A DNA stretch of 64,000 bases from Siphonodentalium dalli (Eukaryota > Mollusca > Scaphopoda > Gadilida > Siphonodentaliidae), in NCBI GenBank assembly GCA_032622095.1, contig CP136065.1:157237577-157301576 (forward strand). The letters are read 5' to 3'. This document shows positions 24,201-36,200 of this stretch, in pieces. The notes beneath the pieces were generated by a model that saw nothing but the letters and a program-made list of their open reading frames with translations, did no database searches and was not told the DNA's origin. Within the stretch, counting starts at the first letter, position 1. Every line of letters begins with the position of its first letter. The position numbers and the translations under genes were made by a program.

Positions 24201-27200
24201 ATACAAAAGCATCCCAGGCTGTTGCTGAGAAATCTTCAAGAAGATATTACACCTTAAATAAAAAGACTTCTTTATTAAAGAAGTTTAGGACTGCCAATTG
24301 TATGAAGTTTGATGTGCAAGTCAAGCCAGGTATGCAATATTATCTCCAACTCAGCTCATCTTTATGGCAAGCTTTCAAGAATGCTTCAAAGGAGGTGCTG
24401 AGTTCAGACGAAAGATACGAATTGAAACCATCTCATGGAGTGGATGAACAGGGGATCAAGGTTGACCATCAACTACGTGTGTATAATAAGTCGAAAAAAG
24501 GTGAAGAGAACTCTAGACTGAAATATACCATGAACATTTATGATACAAATTCTTCAGTGCTTGTTAATGGGGTACAGGCTCATTCTTTATTCTACCAAGA
24601 GCACTTGCCGCTGATACAATATAGTATGTTCGAGTTGACCCAGATTGAAGAAATAGATGACATGTTTAAAGATATCCTGTCTCAATCTTCACAAAAGAAA
24701 TTTCGAGATAACGTAACATCTGATTCAAGAAGTAAGCATCTTATAGACAGGCGTGTGTCTAGTAAAAGTGAAGAGACTGCTGACAGTCAACAACACTCAG
24801 TCGAATGTGAAACCTCAGCGTCAACTGCAGGATCAGAAGTCATAGATGCTGTTTGTGATTTGTGCTTGAACCCGGCTGAAGAAGATGCTGTATTATGTCC
24901 ACAGTGCTCAAATTGGATGCATTACCAATGTCTGAAGCTCTCAGTTGCAACAATTGAACAAATTGAATCTGTTCCGGACTATAACTATGTATGTCCTGGG
25001 TGTTCCACTTTAGACGATCAAATGAAAGTACCAGCTGCACCATCTTGTTCCTCTTCCAGATTTTCAGGTCCTTCTGTCACAGGCATTGATACACAACTAC
25101 CGGTAAGAAGTGGTCCTGATGTAAATGTCATAACGAATATCTCAACATTAGAAGATGCATCACAAACATCAATGGTAACTTCTCTAAATGGAGTTTATGA
25201 TATACAGCATGTGTCAGATTCAGCTACATGTAATCTGTCATCGCAAACAAACATCAAAGACTTTTGTGACAGTCAGCATGATGATGAAGATAGATGTAAT
25301 ACTCTGGAGAGAACTTCCGGTTGCAAAGAACAGGATCAGGTTACTAGTACAGCTGCTCAGAAGGATTTGAAATCGAGAGAACGAAAATTGGCATTGAAAG
25401 AAAAGAAGATCCAGTTAAGAGAACAAGAACTTTGTGAACAATCTCATCAACTAACCCTTGCTCGATCAGAAATTTCAAAACTTGAGAACAAAATTGAAGA
25501 ACTCAATAACTCCAACCGAATACTGAGGATGAAGGTGGCTGCAATTCCTGATACCACTGAAAAGCAAGTAAGAATTGATGGACCTGCATTTAACACAGTA
25601 ACACCTCCACCTGGATTTATACCTCTAGGTTATGCAGGTAACAAGCAAAACATGTATAATACATGTAACTGGGAGTCTCAACATCCTTGTAATCTAGAAT
25701 TTGAAATGCTGAAAAGGAAGAACATCGAGATGGAAGTAAGCATAATGAAGATTCAATCTAAAATTCAAGAACAGGAGATCCAGACAATGAAAAAATCCAT
25801 ATTAACAAACCATCATGTATCACCACCAATTTCATCTGAAAGCCAGCAACTATTCCATACACATACCGGTACTGGTATAAATAATCCACCTCCAAGTTCT
25901 TATGAAGGCCAACAACTGTATCATCCAAATGTGAGTACATGTAATCCACATTATGTCAACAATGCTGTCAATGGACCTTACAGAAACATGCTACTGCACC
26001 CAGTGTTGAATGGAAGGGAACAAGTTCAGAATCGGAGGAAGAGATTTGTCCAAAATTCATGGCGAAATACCCGAAATGACTACATGAACCATTATGTTGA
26101 TAACGAAACAAATAAGTCGGACAGCATAAGAAGAAGGGATCGATGCTTCGAAGATAACGGGATAGAAATATCTAAAAGGGGTGTGGACACCAACTTACAG
26201 CAAACATATACAAGTACCGGTAGTACTGAAACTCAACCTGATATCTACAGATCACAAGAAGAAATACCAAATCAGTCAACCAGTCATCAGTCATCAGTTA
26301 TTGCTGATGAAGATACAAATAAAACTATTCATCAGTCATCAGTCATTGCTAATGTGGATACAAATAAAATCAGTCATCTGCCTTCAGTTATTGCTGATGT
26401 GGAAACGAATAGAAGTCACAACCCACAGCACCCTCTGAAGACTGTTATAATGGAGAAAACTTGTACCAGAAATGCATCAAATAACATTAATGAAACAGAA
26501 GATGCAGTTGATGAAGTGGATAGAAGTCAAGACTCACAGCATTTTTTATGCGGGGGCCGAGCCTCGGAAGTGACATGGCGGCATCTTCAATCAACAATGA
26601 GCATGTAAGGCCACACAAACTCAATGTTTTGTTTCTCAGGCATTTTTTTTTTTAAATGCATGAGGGAGGGCGATTTTTTATTTTTCATTTTATTTTTTTA
26701 TCATGGGCTACTAACACTGCAGCAAGCAGTCAATTTTAGCGAAACATACCATTTAATATAATAAGGATGAACACTGTTCATCTTTATTATATTAAATGGT
26801 ATTTTCCCCTAAATTTGACTGCTTGAATTGAACACTCTATCCTGTTATTGATAACCTGAATACCAGCCCAGGGGGTACAATCTGTCATATTATTTTAACT
26901 AGTCTCTCTTTCAGGTGTCTCATCCCACTTATTACAGGAGGCCCCCACCCCCCATGAAATACGGAATACCACTTAACACAGAGGGTGGAATACGGAATAC
27001 CAGTTAACAGCCATATGGAATACATAAAAATATATGAAAACTTCATTTTTTGGAAGTTCGGCGTACGAATACCGGTATTTTTGGAATACCGAATACCTCC
27101 TAACAGAGGGGCCAGAATACACGTACGGTACCTCATAACAGGGCATGGAATACGGTGTACGGAAAGGGGGGTGGGGGCCTCTTACAGAAACAGGAGTATT

Positions 27201-30200
27201 CACTTACAAGTACTGGTTCATATGATTGATTGATTGATTTAATGTCACTCTAGCAAAGATACCACATCATTACTGCTTGGCAGGTCTCGATATCAATTGA
27301 CATTCAACAGTGGCAATTATTAAGGAAGATTTATTTTATATGTCAGATATGACCCTATTGATATATGAATACAGCCAATCATAGAATTATATTTGAAATG
27401 TTTTGCATTTTAATATTTATAGTATTAAAACATTTAATAAAATATGGCATATGTGTATACCATACAACATCAATGTTTAATAAACAGGTACAAAGTGTGT
27501 TCATCTGTTCTAAAGTCACTTTTAGTAGAGCTATATATGCATGCTAGGTATATGCCTCAATATTTGTACTTTCATTTAATTCAACTGTTTTAATATTAAA
27601 ATTCAGACACATGTTCTGTCTGTTTGTACACATATCTCACACCATCTGTAAATTATTTGATTGGTTGTAATCAAGTCATAAGCCCATATCCGATACTTTC
27701 CCAGTCTTGTTCGTGTAGCTATTTTAATATTAAATGAAGCATATTGTGAATTTGATGTTTTTTATTTATTCAAAATATTTGCCAATTGTGTTGACAGCGT
27801 CAGCCGTCCAACCGACATTGTTTTTTTCGAGCATGTCAATGATGTCATTGAAGAGTCGGCATTTAGAATTTCCTCCATCCACCTTCTCGGGGAGAAAAAC
27901 TGTATCTTGTCTATGTTTAGACTTGTCCATGACTCGAATGAGCATTTTGAAGGCATCTTCAGTTCGGTTTTTATTGTCATTTTTTTTGTCAGATGATTCA
28001 GATAGTTTGAACTTGAAATATTTCCCAAATTCCTCAACAATGTCTTTAACAGCAACAGACAGCGCCACCCGCTGGAATTCACGGTCATCAGTTCTGTTCG
28101 TGCCCACAAAACATTCGATTTCGAGATCGTCCAGCTCTACATTTTTCACATCGATGACGACTTTAAGTTTTGTTATCTGGTCCCGTAATAGCTCAATTAG
28201 TGTGCCAGCTTCATTATAATCAGATATGACCGTCCAATCTAGCAAAATAGCCGTCAAATGCTTGATATGTATGCTTAGAAGTGGCATGAAATTGTTCAAA
28301 GTCGAAAAAATAATACAAACGCACCGGAAGCACAGGAAATTCGGGTACACTCGATTGCCGTTCCGCGCGAGATCGAGCAATATACGGAGAAACGTACCAT
28401 AGAATTTTCGTACCAATTTTTGTTTTTTTCCCCATTTTTTGCAAACGCGATAAAATGTTAAATGCGCGGTGTTTTGGGGGCATGCGCGCGCGCCTGAGAA
28501 ACAAACCATTGATTTTGTGTGGCCTAATCACCATCAAGACAATAAATGTAAAAAACATCAAGAGTAACCAGATATATACACAGCAACTACTAGATCAATG
28601 TGACATCCTATGTATTCAAGAACATTGGCTATATAAATACCAACAAGGATTTCTGGAAGAATTTCAGGATTCTCATACAACTTACTCCAAATCAGTTGAT
28701 GAAGATAACATTATATCACCGCAAGAGATGCCAAGAGGATACGGAGGTGTTGCCACGTTACTCAAAAGAGAGAAATTTCCTGTCACCAAAATGTTGCCAG
28801 ATGGATCCCCCAATCTTATAGTAGTGGAAATATCTGTAGAACCACCGATCTGTTTAATTAATGTGTATATGCCTTCAAGGGGAGATGCTGATAGTGAAGA
28901 CAGATTTGGATCATATCTAGATGAAGTCACAGAAATTTCGAAGAAATATAGAGATACCCATATAATAATTTACTGTGGAGATTGGAACGCTTCTCTTTTG
29001 ATGAGGGATAATAACAGGAGAGATGTCAAGCTTGATTGTGCAGCAGATGAGATTGGAATGAAGAGTATCGTATGCTTGCGGCCAACATTTTACCACACAA
29101 ATGAGAGGGACTTGTCTCAAATTGACTACATCTTTATCCACAAGACATACCAGGAATTACTAATAGATATTGCAATAGCTGAAAGAAGTGAATTGAATAC
29201 ATCTGATCATGTTCCAGTCACAGGGAAGATTAAATTGATTTTATCCGGTGAGAGAAAAGAAGAATGCAATAAAGTACCAGCCCGTATAAAATGGGAGAAT
29301 TGCAACCAACAGCTATATGAGGACTATGTAAGATGTCATCTTAAAAGTGGGAAATCACAGTCACTGTTTGATATGGGTCTAATGATAGAAGATCTCTCCA
29401 AAATTCTCAAAACAGCTGCAAAAAAGAGTATTCCGAAGTTTAAAGAGATGGTCAAGGTTAAGAAGAAGGAACGAGTTTGGTCAGAAGAGATTGCTGCAGC
29501 GGTGAAGTTGTCTAAGAAAGCATTTTGGGAATGGAAGACGCAGGGTCGACCTAAATCTCCAACAAATAGATTATTGATGAATAGAAAAAGGACTTCGAGA
29601 TTGCTGAGGAGTGCTCAAAGACTGGAGGCTGTTAACAATAGAAAGATGATGATTGAAGAGATTATACAGGCAAAGGGGGAAAACTCGTCACTATTCTTCA
29701 AATTAGTGAATAAACAGCGACAAAATAAATCAACAATCACTAAGGAACTATTTGTCAATGGAAGGACGCTATCATCAAGTGAAGATATCAGAGAGGGATG
29801 GGCAGAGTATTTTGCGGGTTTGGCATCTCCATTGGAGGATCCTTTATCCAATGATACATATGATAAAGAAGTTGACAAGGACATATTAGCGATTGAATCT
29901 CTCTGCAGTGATCAACATATGCCATTACCGACAATCTCTGAAATTGAAGTTGAAAAGATAATATGCAGTTTGAAGAATGGGAAATCAAAAGATCATCTAG
30001 GACTTCAAGCAGAGCATATCAAAATGGGAGGGCTGCCGGTCATCAAGTTTTTAACTGACTTCATCAATCAATGTTTTGAACAGAAGAAAGTCCCAGATAT
30101 TTTGAAGATTGGAGTTCTTACACCGGTACATAAGAAAGATGAAAAGATTCTACCAACTAAGTACAGAGGCATCACAGTCACTCCTATTGTCCTTAAAGTG

Positions 30201-33200
30201 ATTGAAAATATTCTGATCAAAACATCATCAGAGAAATTAAACCTGACGCAATCCAAGCTTCAAAAAGGATTTACCAAAGGGGTGTCTGCAACTAATGCAG
30301 GTGTAATCATCACAGAAGTACTGAATGAAGCAAAGGAATCAAAGAAACCATTACATCTTGTTACGCTTGATACTCAGAAAGCTTTTGATGTTGTGCCACA
30401 TACACATCTGATGAGAAGATTATATCTGGATGAGGTACAGGGAGATGAGTGGCTATTGATTAACAACATCTATAAGGACATGACGACGAGAGTAAAATGG
30501 GAGAACGAACTGTCTCATCAATTTGATATACAACAGGGAGTGAGACAAGGAGGAGTCCTATCAGCTGTACACTACAAGAGGTTCAACAATCCAATGCTGC
30601 TGAATATTGAGCGTCATTACAACGGTGCGAGGATCGGACATATTCAGATTCCACATACAACATGTGCTGATGATGTAGCACTCTTGTCTCATGATGGGTC
30701 GGAAATGAATGCAATGCTGAAGGAGGTGGAAGATTTCTCACACTTAAATAGATACAAGATAAATCCGATGAAGAGTGCTGCCTTATCACTAAACATAAAA
30801 GATATACCTGCATTGGAGACATTTATGTTTGAAGAAAAACCGATTGTTGCAGAAGATAAGTTGACACATGTTGGGCTGGAAAGAAATATTGGAGGAAAGT
30901 TAAATGTTGATGAGAGAATCCAGAGAGGACGAAGAACTGTTTATGCGCTGATGGGTGCGGGTCTACATGGAAGAAATGGTCTGGCTCCAAATGTATCTAT
31001 TAATCTATGGAATGTTTATGTGCTTCCAAGAATGCTATACGGGATTGAATGTGTCACATACAGTATGACTGAATTGAATTTGCTAGAAATTTATCAGAGA
31101 AAGGTGCTGAAACAGTTGCAGTATTTACCACCCAGGACTCCTAATGCTGCTGTTTATGCTTTGCTTGGCTGTCTACCGATTGAGGCTGTTATCCACAAGA
31201 AGATGTTGTCCCTATTCTCTAGTATTATCCATAACAAGGGTTCTGTGGAAATCTCCATTGCCGAAAGACAGCTTGCTATGAAGAATTTGGACTCTACTAG
31301 CTGGTTTGTGACTGTAAGAAAGGTTTTGTGGATGTACGAGTTGCCATCAGTTTTTGAAGTAATGGAAAGCCCACTTGATAAGAAGTCCTGGAAGGAGTTG
31401 GTAGACAAGAAGGTGCATGAGCTTTGGGAAGGGAGGATCAAGGAGGATATGAAGTTGAAATCTTCACTGAAGTATTTGAACCCAGATACAGTACAGATTG
31501 GTTCTCCTCATCACTTATGGGTCAGTTTACACTCCAATGTTCATGATGTTAATTTGGCAGCAATAAAAGCAAGACTCCTGACTGGTACCTATACACTCCA
31601 GAGAAATAGATCTGTTTACAGTCGGCAAAAGGAGAGTTCGTTGTGTCAACTGTGTAAAGATGGAGAAGAATCAAGGGAGCACTTTCTAACAGCCTGCAGG
31701 CATGACCAAATGATTGATGCAAGAGAGAAGGCAATCGTAAAACTGCAATCTATTATCCCTGACTCTACTCTTACTAACATTCTGGCAGATTCTAATCTAC
31801 TAACTCAGCTCATATTGGACTGTTCAATGTCAGTAATAGTGGAGATGTTAGACCTACACATGGATCAGTTGACGTTAAATTCTATTGAGATGTGGAGCAG
31901 ACAATATATTGGGAGGCTCCATAGCATCCGCTCCTCAATCCTTACCAGATGTCAGTAGAAGATTCCCATTTCATTATTCCAGTTCTTTACCGATCCTAAT
32001 CATTATATGAAATTCAGATTATATGAAATCAGTGTATATAGAGAATATAAATCAAAGAAATCAAAATTACTCTGACTCAACCGAACCAGAGGTGCTGCGA
32101 CAAATAAACGCAGGGATTTACGAAGACAAGATATGGCCCTTAATTAGTCATTTTTCACGAATTTTCAGCTCGTTAGCGCGATAACTTCAACAAACGTTAT
32201 CCGATTTGATTGACATTTGGTATATAGGTGTCTCCCAAGAATATCTCGGATGAGTTCGAAAACCGGCCTGGTCCGATAAAATTTGATAGAGTTATGGCCC
32301 TTAATTAGTCATTTTTCACGAATTGTCAGCTCGTTAGCGCGATAACTTCAACAAACGTTATCCGATTTGATTTAAATTTGGTATATAGGTGTCTCACAAG
32401 AATATCTCGGATGAGTTCGAAAACCGGCCTCGTCCGATAAAATTTGATAGAGTTATGGCCCTTAATTAGTCATTTTTCACGAATTTTCAGCTCGTTAGCG
32501 TGATAACTTCAACAAACGTTATCCGATTTGATTGAAATTTGGTATATAGGTGTCTCCCAAGAATATCTCGGATGAGTTGGAAAACCGGCATGGTCCGATA
32601 AAATTTGTTAGAGTTATGGCCCTTAATTAGTCATTTTTCGTGAATTTTTAGCTCGTTAGCGCGATAACTTCAACAAACGTCCTCCGATTTGTTTAAAATT
32701 TGGAATAGACATACATGCCAAGAATATTTCGGACGAGTTCGAAAACCAGCCTGATAAAATTTGATGGAGTTATGGCCCTTAATTTGTCATTTTTCAATTT
32801 TACCTATTAATTAGTCTACCGATACTGATGCACACCAATTGGCGGTAGCCACCGGCGGTAAGCCACCGAAAACGAGACACAGCATCTCTGATGCCACCTC
32901 TTGTTTTTATCTTAAAATACCCACACACAAAAAAAAAAAATATACTAATGCAAATACCGTTTGTTGATAACAATCTATCTTTTATACTGTTTGGATCACT
33001 AAAATTAATCAATATTTTTCGTTTCAATTTTACTTGTTCCCGATCTTTTCCCATTTTACCCCCTTTTCATGTTATTTTTAGCTTGTTATCCGTTCACCAT
33101 TTTACCACCTTTTTTAGCATGTTACCACCCCCAATTTACCAGGAACTTTTAAATACTTTTTCGATTTGTAATTTTATGCGCTTTTGTATTTCTTAGTAAA

Positions 33201-36200
33201 GTCTCACTTATAGTTCTACTTTTTTGTTGATGTCCATAATTATGTCTTATATTTGCAATTGTATTTTATGTTTAACATGTCAAGCGTTTTAGAGCACTTC
33301 GGTGGATTTTACGCTAAACAAAACTGTTATTTATTTATTTATTTACATTGCCTTTACTGCGGTTGAGAATTAGGTTAAGTTTGCGTATTTTCTAGTTAGG
33401 TTCTTAGTATATAATTTTATCCATTCGCTAGTTACTATTATTTTAGGATGTGTGCCATGTTTGTATTGTAAGCGCATTGAAACTAATTTATTGTATAATG
33501 CGGTCTAAATGTATCTATAATTATTAATAATAATAATAAATAATGTGATATACTCCTCTTCGGAGAGCAACGTACATCATGACAAACACCATGCAGCACA
33601 TGGAAATCTCCCACATGTGTGGTGAACGATTTCTAGATCATCGCAATCTGGGCTAGATTTGAACCCTGGCATATATGCGATAATCGGGACCGATTTTCGA
33701 GGTTGATCCGAGTTGAGAGACATCTCAATGTGCCATTCCGATCGATACATAGCCATTTCGATAAGAAATGAGAATTTGTTCACGCTCACTGAAGCAAGCG
33801 TATTTGAAGCAATCATTAACACTCATACATGTATGTGCTGAGTCCGTTCTCCATTAATTCTCTGATACATGTATCTTGCTTCTAAAATAAAATTAATTTG
33901 TCACCATCATGCAGCAAGTTTTAAGACGACCGACATTGCTCCCTTGAGACAACCATTTACATCTATGTCCCATGCACACACCAACATCTCCATTCACGTG
34001 CGTTATATGCTGTTATTACCATATCCAACAGCGGTCCTGTAAATATATAGAGGGAAATACTAATCACACTTGCACACTTGAAAGCACCAGATCGACCCAC
34101 CAGTTCTGGACCCAAACATTCTCAATTATATCACTAAAATTAATCTTGCTGTTGCATAAAGAGGCCGAATATAATGTTAATGTTAAGCATATTTGTAGAG
34201 TGTAGACCTAATTTGTTTATCCCTCCAGAACTGGGCCGCGATGTAACAAAATAGAACATAATTTGACCTTCAATTGACATTTAATTAATAAATACGTTGA
34301 TTGCCGACGTCGGGTTGCCGACTGCGCTGACAATAGACCAAAATTAAATAAATGTGGGGGTGTTAACATACATGTACTAAAAGTCTAAAATGTAACAATC
34401 TGTTTGATACAATTGAGAAACTCTATATAATAGAGACGAATGTGGCTATTGTTAAGCTCTTTTATTTAGGGGTACCAATCGAGCCCGGAACTTCGGATGA
34501 TTGCCATGATTGTGCAATATGTTTTGGAAAAATATCAAACTTATCTATATTATTCCGCCCTGGAAATGTATCCATGCACGCATGGTCCTCTGCGAAATCA
34601 TTAACACCGATTGTGATTAATTTTCCACATCAGAGAAGAAATAGTAATATTAGGCTCCAATCAGCAATGAATTTAAAGTCGAAAATAATGTGACCGAAGC
34701 TTTCAAATTGACGCAGCAGATGAGACGTACAACAACGTCATATTAGCGACAATGACGTTTTCGGTCGGCAATCTGTCGGCAACCGACGTTTTACCGACCA
34801 ATGTATGAAAACAACGGCAATCACTTCAAAAATTACTCTAAAAGCATGGAATGTGCAATAAACATTCAAGGGTAAGATTAATATACGACTTTGGGCACCA
34901 ATATGGTATGTGATATATAAATATTTCGCGATTTATTTATCACTGGTCAGTTTCCCGTAGGCAGCTGACCATTATGTCGACCTTCAGTTCTGGCGAAATC
35001 TAGTTAACGTCGGGTGCCGACCATCTCTATCACACAATGACGTCGGCTTATGTCGCCCCCGATGGACATACCTAACAGTTGTGCCGACGTTGTTGTGCTA
35101 TCGGGGATGCCTACTTACTGGGACCTTGGCTAACTGGGACCTTTGCCTAACTGGAACCTTGACCAACTGGAACCGTGGCTAACTGGGACCTTGTTAAATT
35201 AGGACCTTCAGATTGATGTGTATAAGTGTCGAAATAATTTTGTTTAAAATCAAAATACAAAATTCCTTGGTATAAACATTGAAGACACTTGTCCTGGGAT
35301 ATACATATTGATACAATCACCTCAAAACTTTCTAGAAACCTAGGAATAATGAGGAAAGTCAGTGAATTTGTTCCAAGGGAAACCATGAAGAATCTTTATT
35401 CCATGCTTATTCTTCCTCATCTGATCTACTGCAATGCTATATTGAGTGTAACAACACAAACACATCTAGGAAAACTTGAAAAAATACAGAATAAATCAAT
35501 AGCAACTTTATGCTATAGAAAAGTAAATGTTTTATTAATTAGGGATATCGGAAATATGCAGATGATTAAAATTTTACATGATTTTCAACAAAAGAAACTC
35601 CGAAAATCATTATCACTGTTCACCGAGTTGAATGAAATTCATGATCATAATACTCGATTTAAAGCAAACTCAAATCTATATTGTGAGTACAGGAGAACAA
35701 CTAAAGCAAGGAAAACTATATCAACTAGAGCAAGATGTTTGTGGAACTAACTCCCAAATGACTGCAAGCTCCGAATTGAAATTGACCAAACCTATCCTAA
35801 ATATCTGAAGAAGTACTTCATAAATAAGTACAACACAATCATAGCTGCTTTATTATAAGTGGTCATCTGAGCCAAGCTGTTTGGAAAATAAAGGAATAAT
35901 ATAACATAATTATCTAATATTTAATATTTAAACATACATTTTTATGTTTATTAATCTTAGCCAGAATAAAATATCTAAAAAATCACCAAAGATACAAAGC
36001 ATTAGCATTAAACCAGTTATACAAGTAACCATGCAATCCAATAGATCCTTGTCACATGACTCATAGTAAGGCCATATAAACTTAATAGTTTGTTTCTCAG
36101 GGATTTTTTTTTTCAAAGTGATGAGGGAGGCAGTTATTTATATTTATTATTTTTTTCAAATTAATTTTGTGGTGAGGCAGGTATTTATATATATAATATT

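Larger units (their letters stand above)
26609..28524. mobile_element. Gene-bearing TIR element A (TAA target duplication)
   Basis: 1916 bp. Ends are 33 bp inverted repeats (26609-26641 and 28492-28524, 31 of 33 matching) beginning GGCCACACAAA, flanked by TAA on both sides (26606-26608, 28525-28527). A 3 bp TWA duplication with GGCC-type ends fits the PIF/Harbinger superfamily. The left subterminal region has a T-tract and TGATGAGGGAGG-like sequence, the right a G5 run; both are shared with element B at 36070-37329. It carries one minus-strand gene but no DDE transposase. A 103 bp hairpin (26723-26825) is nested inside. Confidence 0.85.
23562..32132 (+). mobile_element. CR1-like non-LTR retrotransposon, near full length, split by a DNA element
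   Basis: Inserted in a satellite repeat, whose sequence is continuous across 23561|32133. It has about 580 bp of 5' UTR, ORF1 (24146-26608), ORF2 (from 26575, then 28528-31958) and a 170 bp 3' UTR, about 6.65 kb without the 1919 bp insertion. A PHD finger in ORF1 and an apurinic-type endonuclease plus reverse transcriptase in ORF2 fit the CR1/L2 group, in which PHD-bearing ORF1 proteins are known. There is no poly(A) tail and at most a 2 bp target duplication (AT). Apart from the insertion both ORFs are open, so this lineage was recently active. Confidence 0.85.

Noticed and set aside
33650-33680. tRNA B-box-like 'gatttgaaccctgg'
   Set aside because: No A-box or cloverleaf could be fitted around it on either strand.
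34442-34693. 83-codon open frame with several cysteines
   Set aside because: No recognisable domain, no supporting splice or promoter context, length expected by chance.
35289-35750. Intact 153-residue gene
   Set aside because: It begins with TTG, has a frameshift just upstream and a premature stop before the usual LINE C-terminus; it is a LINE relic.
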